Source: Aedes albopictus
Taxonomy: Eukaryota; Arthropoda; Insecta; Diptera; Culicidae
Direction of reading: 5' to 3'
NCBI RefSeq assembly: GCF_035046485.1
Contig: NC_085138.1
Location: forward strand, 4,525,409-4,589,408
Length of the DNA: 64,000 nucleotides
The position numbers and the translations under genes are program-made. The notes beneath the pieces are model-generated. The model was not told the DNA's origin and searched no databases. It saw only the letters and a list, made by a program, of their open reading frames with translations. How positions within the stretch are numbered: position 1 is the first letter of the stretch; the number at the start of each line of letters is the position of its first letter. Shown here in pieces: positions 10,247 through 20,806 of the stretch.

Positions 10247-10959
10247 TGTGTACACCTGATGAATGCGTCCTTGTCTTTTTAGTTTGACTGCTTGAGATCT
10301 GATTTCTCTGTCGGCCTGACTCAGGTTTTCATTCATGTAAACTCTGTTGTCGTTACTGAATCCGATGTGACGCAGCGTAAGTGATCTCTCCCTCAGGTAC
10401 CTCCCATAGAACTCGTCACGTATGTTTCGCAGAGCAAACTGGATCAGTAAGGGTGGTGTAGATCCAACGCTGATAGGAAGTTTAGAAAGCCTTTTGACAT
10501 GGACCATTGGCATGGTAGATGCAGTGTACGCCAAAGTCGTTGCAATGTTTCGGAAGAGGAGATCCTCGTCATTCGTGAATGGGATTCCAGACACTATCAG
10601 CTCATGTGATGATTCAAGCCGAGCAACAGATCGTTTTGTTCGATCTAGATCGCTTTGCATGTCCGATACAACACCGGCAATTTTGTTGATCTCCGTACCA
10701 CAATCCAGTCTAAGGTCCGACAGCTTCTGTTCCACACCCTCAATCTCTTCTCCAGGTCCGCCTTGCAGGAATCGATTTTGTCCTCAATATCGGTTTCCGA
10801 CTGCGCAAACATTGCCTGGATCTTTCCCCATAGAACACTCAACGACTCGACATCGTTGATGTTACGTTGTTGTGATTGTCGTTTAACGTTTGACCCATTC
10901 GCACTCAACGACGGGGACGCCGAAGATGTGGACCGGGTGAGTGGCTTGTTTAGACTCAT
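10247..10959 (-). pseudogene. LINE ORF1, 5' piece
   Basis: Starts MSLNKPLTRS at 10959 and runs through a low-complexity Ser-rich head, a coiled-coil-like segment (SETDIEDKIDSCKADLEKR), a one-base frameshift near 10740, then EQKLSDLRLDCG and an RRM-like part with LIVSGIPF and RRLSKLPI-type blocks. Typical layout of an L1/Jockey/CR1-like ORF1 RNA-binding protein. Broken by the frameshift and by RTE-A. 10960-11213 upstream is AT-rich with nothing recognised. Confidence 0.7.
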
Positions 10960-11213
10960 AGCGCCGAAGAATGACAGATGAATACGAAGTATAGCGGTCA
11001 ACTGTGTATACGATTCTGAAGGGAGTCTGACGAAGTAGTGCTTAGAAAAACGGTAGATTTGTACCAATTGCACAGAGGAATCCAACACTCGTAATACCTT
11101 ATTTGCTGCTGCTTCGAAATTATAAGAATTTCACCATATGAAAAACATATTTCAATTTCAATGATATTTTGGTTATTTTGGAGCAATATAAATAGTTCTC
11201 TTGAAAAATAGAA

Positions 11214-11509
11214 CCATGACTTGTTCCTTTACACTTATGCATTAAAAGTTTAACGTAAAAGTCAACGGTTTCGCCAAAAACAGGGGTTGTCCAATTCGTC
11301 CCGGGTGTCCATTATGCCCCTAATCCCCCTATCATCCTATATGCTCACTCGCAGTGATTGCGATGATACTTTTTCTGCAGCGTTGCTGCAGAATTGCCCG
11401 TTTTTTATCACTTCAAAAACGCGAGGCAAAAAATCATTGAAAATCAAAAAGTCAATGATTCGTTCGAAGACTCAGTGATGCATCATGACACCTTAAAAAT
11501 AACATGTCA
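11214..11509. repeat. 296-bp direct repeat, left copy
   Basis: Identical, as far as I can read, to 15979-16274; same length and same ends (starts CCATGACTTGTTCC, ends AACATGTCA). Flanks the Lian-type LINE exactly. No coding function recognised. Confidence 0.9.
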
Positions 11510-14500
11510 GGTATCAGGTATCAGAAGGCCGGCTCCAGAGGCACGTTATCCTCCATTTGGGACATTTGTGCCATCGCCAAAATAACAGCCTATTTCATCA
11601 TCTACCTGAGGGAAAAGGAAGGAAAAAGGATTTGGATGGGGATAGGGACAGGTAGGGAAATAGGAAAAATACCCTGGAAGAGGGTACTAACGCACAAGCG
11701 TACCACAATGGGTTCAAACAGCGCCCTGAAAAGGGCACTGTAATAACGCATAAAGCGAAAGAGAGCCTATAGCTCTTTACCACAGCGGGTTAAGAACAAC
11801 AGAATATCCTGAAGATTCAGGTTTCTGAAGTCAGTTTCACTTAATAAGTGTTTACCGAATACTCGGAAACGCAGTTGCGCGAAAACTGGACAGTTACATA
11901 TCAAATGATACGAAGTTCCATAATCGGATTCACAGCTATCACAGGCAAATGAATCAGCTTGCTGAATATTCGCCATGTGATAGCTGAGTCGGCAGTGGCC
12001 AGTCAATGCTTTGACCAGCATGCTGCAATTCTGCTTAGACAGATTTGTTAGATACTTCGCCACCCGTAGAGATGGCTCAGCACTATACAATTTGGTTTGA
12101 CGACATGACTCCAAACTATTCCAATATTGTCTGTGTTGAGTGACAGCCCAGGTGTGAATCTGAAGCTTAATCCAACACTTCGATATCGGAATAGCTGGCT
12201 CAGGGCCAATGAAGTCATGTGATGCTCCAGAGCGAGCTAACTCATCAGCCAATTCATTTCCAGCGATGGGAGAATGACCAAGTACCCATAGAAGGTGAAC
12301 AGCGTTTGCTGAATTCAGCTCCTCGATTTGATTTCGACAAGCGATAACTATCTTCGACCTGGAGTTGGCCGAAGCAAGTGCTTTAATAGCAGCCTGGCTA
12401 TCTGAACAGAAGTATATTACTTTGCCCATTACGTGTAGATGAAGTGCTGATTGCACTCCGCACATAAGAGCAAAGATTTCGGCCTGAATAACGGTGCAGT
12501 GTCTACCAAGCGAGTAAGACTGATACAGCCTTAGCTCACGAGAATAAACACCAGCACCTGCTCGACCTTCGAGAAGGGAGCCATCAGTGTAACATACGAT
12601 GCCGTCTGAAATACTTCTTTCCAGATAACCAGATGTCCACTCTTCCCAGGAAGGGAATTTCGTGGAAAATGTCCTATATGGAAAATTACAAGCAATTGTA
12701 AGATCACTTGGAGCAAGGGCAATTTTGTCCCAATTCACTAAAAGTGGAAACAACGAGGTGTGTGTTGAACTGCGGTTCACAGGAGTTTCCTCTAGTAGAC
12801 CGAGTACCCGTAACCGGTAAGTGCAAGAAAGGGCTTCTTGTTTGAGATGAATGTGTAGTGGGGCAACGTCAAAGAGAACTTCTAGCGCTGCCGTAGGAGT
12901 TGAAGAGAACGTTCCAGACATCGCCATTAAGCACATCCTTTGGAGATGGCCTAATTTTGATTGGACCGTTCTCACTTCACCCTTTTGCCACCACACAAGA
13001 CATCCATAAGCCAATATTGGCCGAACCACAGTTGTGTAAATCCATTTGATATACTTGGGTTTTAGACCCCAAGTTGTACCAAAAGTACGCCGGCATTGCC
13101 CGAAGGCCATACAAGCTTTCTTGATTCTGAACTCAATGTGAGGTGTCCAGGAAAGCTTGGAATCAAGAATGACTCCAACGTACTTTACCTGTTCAGTCAC
13201 ATCGATTTCAGAATCAAAGAGACGCAAAGGTCGAACGCCATTACGGTTTCGCCTTTCCGTGAAAAGAACAATAGATGTTTTACTCGGATTAACCGAAAGG
13301 CCATATTGGCGACACCAACCCTCAACTGCCTGAAGGGCACTTTGCATCAGGTCGAAAAGGGTGCTGATGCACATACCAACTAACAATGTTAGGTAGTCGT
13401 CGGCAAAACCATAAGTAGGAAAACCGCTATTATTGAGTTGCCTCAATAGCGTATCTGCTACGAGATTCCACAAAAGCGGTGATAAGACTCCCCCTTGGGG
13501 GCATCCACAAACACTCAATTTCCTAATCCCTGCTAGACGCAATGTCGAGAAGAGATATCGGTTTTTGAGCATTTGGTGAATCCAATTGGAAATCATTGGA
13601 GATATACCATGACTCCGTGCGGCTTCCAATATAGCATCGAAAGGCACGTTGTCAAAGGCACCCTCGATATCTAAGAAAACACCCAAACAAGATTGCTTTT
13701 GAGCGACTGTTTTCTCGATATCGTAAACAACCTTGTGTAAAAGAGTCGCAGTGGACTTACCAGATTGGTAGGCATGTTGGTTCACATGAAGAGGCACGTT
13801 GGCCAGATGAACATCACGGATGTGATGATCCACAATGCGTTCTAAGCATTTCAGAAGAAAAGAGGTCAAACTGATAGGTCTGAAACTCTTTGCTTCTTCA
13901 TACGACGCACGACCCACTTTCGGAATAAACTTTACAGTAATATCCCTCCAGGATTTGGGAATATACCCTGTAGCAAAACTGCAAACAAGTAGTTTTTTCA
14001 AAACATGTTTGAAATAATCAAATCCCTTCTGAAGCAAAATAGGATAAATCCCATCTGCCCCAGGAGATTTGAAAGGAGCAAAGCTATAAAGAGCCCACTC
14101 AATCGATTCTATAGTTACAATACTCCGAGCCGAAGCTAAAGAATCATAACTACAAGAAAAGACATCAGGATCATCCGAAGATGTAATATCCACACATCCA
14201 GGGAAGTGTGTGCTGAATAAGCATTCCAGAACTTCCTCATCAGAGGAAGTCAGATCGCCATTTGGCAAACGAAGTTCGTTCACCCGGAAATCCTTAGATT
14301 TCGCAAGGATTTTGTTTAACCGACTGACTTCATTCAAGCTGGAAACATTTGTACAAAGGTTTTTCCAGCCGGATCGTTCAGCAGACCGGAGAGCTTTCCT
14401 GTAGGCCTTGCGAGCCGACCTAAAAGCCTCCGAACCAGCCGAACGTCGTCTGTTCCAACACTTTCTACATTGTTCCCTGAGTTTCGCCAGATCAGAGTTC

Positions 14501-15978
14501 CACCAAGGGGTTCCTCTTGTGATCTTCACAGACCGTAGAGGGCATGCTTCTTCAAAAGCTTCCATGATGAAGGTCGTTGTAGTATCAACGGCATCATCTA
14601 AATCACTTGGAGTGTCAATGGATGGTGAATATCCATGAAATTTGGCTGCAACCAAATCAGTATAAAGATCCCAGTTTGTTGACCGAGGATTCCTGAAACG
14701 CAATGTTTGCGAAGTAACATTTAAATGTTCAAAAAAGATGTAGCGATGGTCAGATAAAGATTCTTCATCTGACACATGCCAATTGGTCAGCTCGTGACTA
14801 ATTCTGCTAGAGCAAAGCGTTATATCTAACACTTCCTCTCTAGCAGATACCATGAAGGTTGGGCGGTTGCCTATGTTAAGTAATGCAAGATCTGTACTAC
14901 TTAAGTACTCCATCAAACTGGAGCCTCTCAAGTTAATGTCTGAGCTGCCCCAGATGATATGGTGAGCATTAGCATCACTGCCAACAATTAGCGGAAGGCC
15001 TTTTGAAGTGCAGTATGTGATGACTTGTTTGAAAGCATCCGTAGGGGATGGTTCATCATGCGGTAAATACACAGAACAATAGACGTATTTCCTGTTGAGG
15101 TTTCCAACAGATACATCAATTGTGATAGCACATACATCTCTGGTGGTTAGTTCAGAGATGAGTGTAGCAACTATTGCGTTGTTGACAAGCACACAGGCTC
15201 GAGGCATGACACGCGAGTTTGCCATTTCATGTTTACTGAAAGTGGCAAACACCGGGTTCACAAGGTTTCCAAGATAGAAATTTCCCTTACGAAAGTAAGG
15301 TTCTTGTACCAAGGCCACTTGGGCTGTACCATTTTGCATAAGTCTGCAAAGATTGATCGTTGCTGTTCTTTTATGCTGAAGATTGATCTGAGCTATCTTA
15401 ACCGTAGCCACTACCCAAACTAGGTAAGATTAAACTCTTCGCAACAACAGCACAACAAAGAACAGCAACAATAAAACCAAATCGGTATCGATTGGAAAAC
15501 GCCAAAGGCGAGGATACACAGAATACACTGTGTAAATCGCATAATGCGAAACCATATAGGTGAAAATTTAAACTAATTAACAACATTAATCCCGCCCTTA
15601 TTTAGCCTCAAGTGAGACTAAAGAAGGGCAGCTGATTGTCTCGGAGAAACACAAGGTCCACTGCACCATTGCTCCGGTTAGCGCAGTAAGGGCTACATAC
15701 TGTGGAGGGCGCCCTGGTACTCCACAGGCTCCGTTAGCGGTTAGGTTTTTATTAGACCCCCCTAGCCATTCATTCCTAGGCACGGTAAGCATAAAGCCGC
15801 ATCGCACCATGAATTAGGGGTCACCTGTTGGTGGATTCTTACCACCGGAACAGGCGGTCCGTAGTGTTATTCTTAGCCAATTGAGACAATCGCTACCGAC
15901 ACTACACAGCTATCTAGGCTGATCGAGAAAAGAAGTTAATATTGATGATCAACTTCATACGGACTCGAACAGCCGGAT
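11510..15978 (-). mobile_element. Lian/LOA-type non-LTR retrotransposon, apparently full length
   Basis: 4,469 bp, one long ORF on the minus strand, a 5' UTR of about 570 bp (15978-15412) and a 3' UTR of about 257 bp ending with repeated TGATACC units (11510-11525) rather than poly(A). EN-RT-RNase H order and single ORF fit the Lian/LOA group described from Aedes aegypti (recalled). Bounded by 296-bp direct repeats, which I interpret as an exceptionally long target duplication. Confidence 0.85.
11767..15411 (-). CDS. Lian-type polyprotein: endonuclease, reverse transcriptase, RNase H (1214 aa)
   Basis: Intact minus-strand ORF from MATVKIAQINLQH. Endonuclease about residues 1-230 with QEPY (36-39), SDANAHH (about 145) and SDHRY (220-224). 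Reverse transcriptase about 440-740 with FRPISLTSFLLK, a GVFLDIEGAFDN block, PQGGVLSPLLW and FADD at 669-672. RNase H about 935-1065 with YTDGS (941), an AEIFAL Glu, SDSQAA (about 1003) and GHSPIAGNELAD. A C-terminal CxxC...H...C pattern (CDSCESDYGTSYHLIC) follows. All catalytic residues I can check are present and there is no stop or frameshift, so the copy could be recent and active. It nicks target DNA, copies its RNA there and removes template RNA. Confidence 0.92.
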   Translation of the reverse strand: MATVKIAQINLQHKRTATINLCRLMQNGTAQVALVQEPYFRKGNFYLGNLVNPVFATFSKHEMANSRVMPRACVLVNNAIVATLISELTTRDVCAITIDVSVGNLNRKYVYCSVYLPHDEPSPTDAFKQVITYCTSKGLPLIVGSDANAHHIIWGSSDINLRGSSLMEYLSSTDLALLNIGNRPTFMVSAREEVLDITLCSSRISHELTNWHVSDEESLSDHRYIFFEHLNVTSQTLRFRNPRSTNWDLYTDLVAAKFHGYSPSIDTPSDLDDAVDTTTTFIMEAFEEACPLRSVKITRGTPWWNSDLAKLREQCRKCWNRRRSAGSEAFRSARKAYRKALRSAERSGWKNLCTNVSSLNEVSRLNKILAKSKDFRVNELRLPNGDLTSSDEEVLECLFSTHFPGCVDITSSDDPDVFSCSYDSLASARSIVTIESIEWALYSFAPFKSPGADGIYPILLQKGFDYFKHVLKKLLVCSFATGYIPKSWRDITVKFIPKVGRASYEEAKSFRPISLTSFLLKCLERIVDHHIRDVHLANVPLHVNQHAYQSGKSTATLLHKVVYDIEKTVAQKQSCLGVFLDIEGAFDNVPFDAILEAARSHGISPMISNWIHQMLKNRYLFSTLRLAGIRKLSVCGCPQGGVLSPLLWNLVADTLLRQLNNSGFPTYGFADDYLTLLVGMCISTLFDLMQSALQAVEGWCRQYGLSVNPSKTSIVLFTERRNRNGVRPLRLFDSEIDVTEQVKYVGVILDSKLSWTPHIEFRIKKACMAFGQCRRTFGTTWGLKPKYIKWIYTTVVRPILAYGCLVWWQKGEVRTVQSKLGHLQRMCLMAMSGTFSSTPTAALEVLFDVAPLHIHLKQEALSCTYRLRVLGLLEETPVNRSSTHTSLFPLLVNWDKIALAPSDLTIACNFPYRTFSTKFPSWEEWTSGYLERSISDGIVCYTDGSLLEGRAGAGVYSRELRLYQSYSLGRHCTVIQAEIFALMCGVQSALHLHVMGKVIYFCSDSQAAIKALASANSRSKIVIACRNQIEELNSANAVHLLWVLGHSPIAGNELADELARSGASHDFIGPEPAIPISKCWIKLQIHTWAVTQHRQYWNSLESCRQTKLYSAEPSLRVAKYLTNLSKQNCSMLVKALTGHCRLSYHMANIQQADSFACDSCESDYGTSYHLICNCPVFAQLRFRVFGKHLLSETDFRNLNLQDILLFLTRCGKEL

Positions 15979-16274
15979 CCATGACTTGTTCCTTTACACT
16001 TATGCATTAAAAGTTTAACGTAAAAGTCAACGGTTTCGCCAAAAACAGGGGTTGTCCAATTCGTCCCGGGTGTCCATTATGCCCCTAATCCCCCTATCAT
16101 CCTATATGCTCACTCGCAGTGATTGCGATGATACTTTTTCTGCAGCGTTGCTGCAGAATTGCCCGTTTTTTATCACTTCAAAAACGCGAGGCAAAAAATC
16201 ATTGAAAATCAAAAAGTCAATGATTCGTTCGAAGACTCAGTGATGCATCATGACACCTTAAAAATAACATGTCA
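15979..16274. repeat. 296-bp direct repeat, right copy
   Basis: See left copy at 11214-11509. Right junction: Lian 5' end ...CAGCCGGAT then CCATGACTTG. Confidence 0.9.
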
Positions 16275-16282
16275 ACATAGTC

Positions 16283-16325
16283 ATCAGAGATGTTACCAAT
16301 GATAATGGTCTGCGGATTTAAACAC
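16283..16325 (+). pseudogene. Tiny RTE endonuclease fragment
   Basis: GTTACCAATGATAATGGTCT matches the RTE-D endonuclease segment encoding VTNDNGLR, on the plus strand. Only about 40 bp; likely a scrap of another RTE copy. Confidence 0.45.
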
Positions 16326-16400
16326 CCCAGCATTTTGGTTACATCCCAGCAGTGAGGTCCTTACTTGATACTTGATGAGCTACAACTTGTAGCGGTGAGT

Positions 16401-17749
16401 CTACGCCGAATGAAGTACCCATCTCCACTGGCCTCGGTCCTGGGCCAATCGCTTCCAGTCGCCCGGAACGTTTAGAGTCCTTAGGACCTCCTCAACTGCA
16501 AAAAGCCAACGTGTGCGCGGCCTTCCACGAAGCCGACGATCCCTTCCTGGTTCTCTACTGAATATAATTTCAGCTTGTCGTTCTCCGGCATACGAGCTAC
16601 GTGTCCAGCCCACCGCAGCCTGCCGTGTTGTATTCGCTTCACTATATCCATCTCTTTATATACCTGGTACAATTCGTAGTTCATGCGACGCCGCCAGATG
16701 CCGTCCTCCAGTTTACCGCCGAGTATTGTTCGCAACACTTTACGTTCGAAGACTCCAAAAGCTCTCCGATCGACTTCTTTCAACGTCCACGTTTCATGAC
16801 CGTATAAAGCGACCGGAAGAATCAGAGACTTGTACAACGTGAGTTTTGTCTTCGTTTGCAGCCTGCGGGACTTCAGCTGGTTTCGCAGACCGAAAAAAGC
16901 CCGATTTGCAGCCGCAATCCGTCTTTTCACCGCGCGGGTAACATCATTATCGCACGTCACTAGAGTACCAAGATAAACAAATTCATCCACAACTTCAAAC
17001 TTTTCCCCACCTAGCACCACTTCGTCACCACTACCACGGCCGGACCGACGTTGACCACCAGCAATCATGTACTTAGTCTTTGTGGTGTTAATCGTAAGTC
17101 CAACCCTCGCAGTCTCCCTCTTAAAAGGTACGAACGCCTCTTCCACGGCCCGACGGTCGATTCCGATGATGTCGATATCGTCCGCGAAGCCCAGGAGCAT
17201 ATGCGACTTCGTGATAATAGTTCCGCTCCTGTGCACACCAGCCCTCCTTATCGCTCCTTCCAGTGCTATGTTGAACAATAAGTTCGAAAGAGCATCGCCC
17301 TGCTTCAGCCCTTCAAAGGTTACGAACGATGACGAAATTTCATCCGCAACCAGTACACTTGATTTCGATCCGTCAAGCGTCGCACGAATCAGTCTAATCA
17401 GCTTTGCCGGAAATCCATGTTCGATCATAATCTGCCATAACTCGTTTCTCTTCACTGAATCGTACGCCGCCTTGAAATCAATAAACAGATGATGGGTCTG
17501 CAAGTTGTACTCCCGAAATGTATCGAGAATCTGCCGCAGGGTGAACATCTGATCCGTCGTTGAACGGCCCTCACGAAATCCTGCCTGATATTCGCCGACG
17601 AAGGACTCCTCAATCGGTCTCAGCCTGTGGAACAGAACTCCGGACAAAATTTTGTACGCTGTATTGAGGAGTGTTATTCTTCTGTAATTCGCGCACTCCA
17701 GTCGATGCCCTTTCTTGAAAAGAGGGCAAATGAGACCATCCAACCAACT
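16401..17749 (-). pseudogene. RTE-B reverse transcriptase, C-terminal two thirds
   Basis: RTE-type RT close to RTE-D. From the insertion junction at 17749 it reads SWL-DGLICPLFKKGHRLECANYR, GRSTTDQMFTLRQIL, LFIDFKAAYDS, GLKQGDALS and FADDIDIIG (near 17170-17195), then EFVYLGT and RWAGHVARM. A frameshift around 16550-16610 separates the last part (RGRPRTRWL... to a stop at 16401). The 5' half of the gene continues at 19005 beyond an inserted element. Confidence 0.85.
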
Positions 17750-19004
17750 TATTTATTTATTTATTTATTTATTATCATTAATTCAACGGACTTATTTTAG
17801 TCTAATTGAATGAACTTATTCTAACTGGTATTGAAGGCTCAGGATAGGCTACGTTATTTCAATAATCGTATTTTAACATTTTAACAAACATTTTAACAAA
17901 CATTTCAACAACATTCACGCAAACTTTTTAAAACATTAACAAAACAAGGGAAAAACAGTTCAAAATAAATACAATTACAACAGCATAAACCTATCTATAG
18001 AATTTAAATAATGTACAGTAATGAAACACATCACAATTTATCGGGCTTCCAAGTGCATTCTCTTCTCCTAAATTCACGAAATTTTACATATCTCGGCCAT
18101 GTAGTAGACATCATTGCAGCCGGTTTCCATTTACAATGCAAGATTATTTTAAACGAAACGTAGTCAAGCGTACTACAATCAACCCATCTCGGAACAAGTT
18201 TCTTAATGTTTCTGCACTCGGCATCAGAGGCTCCTAAACTTCGGGCGACCATCAATTGGACATCCTCCTCGGAAACGTTCCCATCGATGTTTGTCAACAA
18301 TAATGCGAAACTCTCATCTACAGCAGATTCCGTTAATCGTTCCGAAGCCGCAGATACACTTGGAGTTACATTGCATGCGTTTGTTCCACTCATTTCTCTA
18401 CTGAATTGCCGTGATGAGTTGGGAGTTGAGTGCCGCATCATCTCCGTGTTTGGGAGGCAGCTCGCAGTAGTAGTTAGCGTAGACAGTATTGACTCTACTT
18501 TCCCCTTCAGCTCTTCGACATCGCGTTGTAGTGCAGATTGTTGTTCAGAATTGAGCGAGAGCTCGGGTCGAGAAGATAATTCCTTCGCATTCGCGCTTCG
18601 ATCATTTCTCCAGCAAACAAATTCGTCGATGCACTCGTCACACAACCAAAAGCTGTTTTTATATGGAGGTGATACAGCAGCAAGATTAGGTGTCTCCAAC
18701 CCCACACAAGCAGCGTGGTGTATTGCAGCACACAACCCATTGCAGTGAATGAATGGTTGAATACTCGTTTCTACTGGTAGGGCGCACTTTTTGCAATCCA
18801 TGGCGGTTGACTGTTAACAATTTTCGCTTAACCACAAAACCGACAGGGAATCGGCAAGATAGACTATACAAAGACTGCACTTTGAACAGGACCGCGTTTC
18901 CAGGAAGTTGAGCGAATTTCCAGGAACGATTTCAATAGAAACTTAGTCAATTTCGTTAGCCGCTAAAAGAATGCACAGCACACAGATCGATCGACAACAT
19001 CACA
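17750..19004 (-). mobile_element. ORF1-only LINE inserted in RTE-B
   Basis: 1,255 bp with one ORF (18031-18801), a 5' UTR of about 200 bp, a 3' UTR of about 260 bp and an (AATA)n tail at 17750-17780 on the minus strand. It sits exactly between an Ala codon (GCC) and the AGT TGG codons of RTE-B with no visible target duplication. Lacking any EN/RT, it must have used another LINE's machinery, or derives from an internal deletion. Confidence 0.7.
18031..18801 (-). CDS. LINE ORF1 protein with N-terminal PHD-like zinc finger (256 aa)
   Basis: Begins MDCKKCALPV. Residues 3-60 have a Cys/His pattern of a PHD-type finger (CxxC...C...C...H..C...WLCDEC). A likely coiled coil (LNSEQQSALQRDVEELKGKV) lies near residues 85-110, then a Ser/Thr-rich linker, and a C-terminal region with LVPRWVDCSTLDYVSF and WPRYVKFREF, as in ORF1 proteins of Jockey/CR1/L2-like LINEs. 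Probable role: binding of element RNA in ribonucleoprotein particles. No ORF2 follows; the stop is followed directly by 3' UTR and tail. Family placement is by recall. Confidence 0.7.
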   Translation of the reverse strand: MDCKKCALPVETSIQPFIHCNGLCAAIHHAACVGLETPNLAAVSPPYKNSFWLCDECIDEFVCWRNDRSANAKELSSRPELSLNSEQQSALQRDVEELKGKVESILSTLTTTASCLPNTEMMRHSTPNSSRQFSREMSGTNACNVTPSVSAASERLTESAVDESFALLLTNIDGNVSEEDVQLMVARSLGASDAECRNIKKLVPRWVDCSTLDYVSFKIILHCKWKPAAMMSTTWPRYVKFREFRRRECTWKPDKL

Positions 19005-20157
19005 GGCAGGCAGTTCTTCCTCCTCCCATATCTTCAATATAATACGGTGTAAGAGTTGATACAGCTGCTCACTACCGTGCTTGAGAAGCTCGACCGGGAG
19101 TTCGTCCTTCCCAGCAGCCTTGTTGTTCTTCAGTCCCCTAATGGCTGTCTTGACCTCGTCTAGCGTTGGAGGTTCCACAGCTTCCACTCCCACCGTTCAA
19201 CAATACCTCGAAGTGCTCCCATTACGGTCGTTGCACATGACGGGAGAAGGCGCTGTTTTTCTCCGCACGCCATTGACAGATCCGTAAAATCTCCGCATGT
19301 CATTCTCTCTTGCGCCTGAGCAATCACATTCTCCTCGTGCCCTTTTTTTTTCTTTTTGCGGTGGATTCGTTTTACGGCTACTCTTGCTTCCCCATATCGC
19401 TCCCTGCTCTGCCGATTCCCCGACACCAACATCCGGCTTCTGGCAACATTCTTCTCGTTCGTTACCCTCTTACACTCCTCATCCACCCATTCCTAGGTCG
19501 TCTTCGAGCAGTGCCTATCACCTCCTGCGCTGCCGTACTTATCGCTCCGTGGATAGACTCCCACAGAGTATTGAGATTATCGCTCTCGTTGATCTCGCTT
19601 ATCCGCTCGTCCAGCTTCTGGTGATGGTCAGCTACTGTACCGTCTGCTGAAAACCGCTGGATGTTGAAACGCATCGATCGCTGGTTCCTGGAGTCCGACA
19701 CGGTTGATCACCGAGCTCGAATCTTACTAACTACGAGATAGGTCTTGTCAAGACATTCATGAAACGCATCCTTCACATCATCGGTTTTCTCGTTGGTCGG
19801 CGCATAGACATTGATCAGGCTGTAGATAAAGAATTTGCACCGGATTCTCAATACGCAGATCCGCTCGTTGACCGGCTTCCACCTCATAACTCGCTTCATC
19901 TGTTTCCCGATCACTACGAATCCGACCCCACGTTCTGCCTTATCGCTGCCGCTGTGGTAGATGTTATATTTGAACGATGTGTTGGCGACGGGATCCACCG
20001 CCCTGAATTCACATTCACCAGTCTTTGGCCACCGCACTTCCTGTATAGCAGCCACGCACACACCAACTTTCTGCAATTCACGAGCCAAAAGGCTCACTCG
20101 TCCAGGAGTCCAGAAGGACCTACAGAGATCCAAACATCGACTCGGAACATCTTGTAG
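19005..20157 (-). pseudogene. RTE-B endonuclease and linker, with internal deletion
   Basis: From 20157 down: LARELQKVGVCVAAIQEVRWPK (endonuclease, catalytic Glu), RGVGFVVIGKQMKRV, INVYAPTNE. DKTY is then joined directly to LVVSKIRAR, removing the part with the GDxNA and SDH motifs present in RTE-D. The linker (19486-19200) has frameshifts; 19193-19005 encodes VEPPTLDEVKTAI and NNKAAGKDELPVELLKHGSEQL up to ...ELPA at the ORF1-element junction. Non-functional. Confidence 0.75.
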
Positions 20158-20159
20158 TC

Positions 20160-20806
20160 GCAAAAAATTCGGGCGAAATTCGCCAGCGACCAGCAGCACG
20201 AGTTTACGAAACAACAGAACCATGCACATCAATATTCAACGCAAGACAAGAGGACAAGAGAGATCAACGAACCTGATGATACCATCAGTGTATGGTTGTT
20301 TATCCATGAAACAGAGGTAGCGAATGCGCATGAGGTGATGAGTACCACTCAGTGACGCTAATGCAAATGTTGTTTCGATGAGGAGGGACAACAAGTGACA
20401 AACGAATAGAATGCCGCGAAAAATCGATTGATAATGGCCTGTTCCAGGCTCAACAGGGAGATATAGTGTGATAAGAGCAGAATAGAAACAAATTCATCGG
20501 ATTATGAAACGGCAGGTCGAAGAAAGTGTGATTGCTGAAGCGCAGGAAAGCCTGGATAGGAATAATATGCGTAGGTTTTATGGAACTGCCAATGACCCGC
20601 GACACAAGACTTCGTCCGTGCTCGCCACTTCAATGGTAACGATTGGATATTTTAAGGTTAAAAGGGTCTTTCATGAGCTGAAACACAGCAAGGCTGCAGG
20701 GAGGGACGAGATCCTGGTCGAACTGCTTATGCATGTAAGCGAGCAGATGCATACATCAATCGACCGGGTTATAATAATAAAGATACAGAATGATGTTTTT
20801 TCCACC
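20160..20806 (+). pseudogene. RTE-E fragment (plus strand, broken)
   Basis: A second RTE copy head-to-head with RTE-B. Starts in the endonuclease C-terminus (NNRTMHINIQR), passes VEESVIAEAQESLDRNNMRRF and SKAAGRDEILVELL, and reaches IIIKIQ before being cut by the hAT element. It resumes at 26507-26545 with the SWLDG-equivalent codons. Several indels. Confidence 0.7.
20799..20806. repeat. 8-bp target duplication of hAT element (left)
   Basis: TTTCCACC, identical to 26499-26506. An 8-bp duplication is the hAT hallmark. Confidence 0.85.

Noticed and set aside
11214..16274. LTR retrotransposon reading of the 296-bp direct repeats
   Set aside because: The enclosed ORF is a non-LTR EN-RT-RNase H type with no protease or integrase, and the repeats lack TG...CA ends and primer sites.
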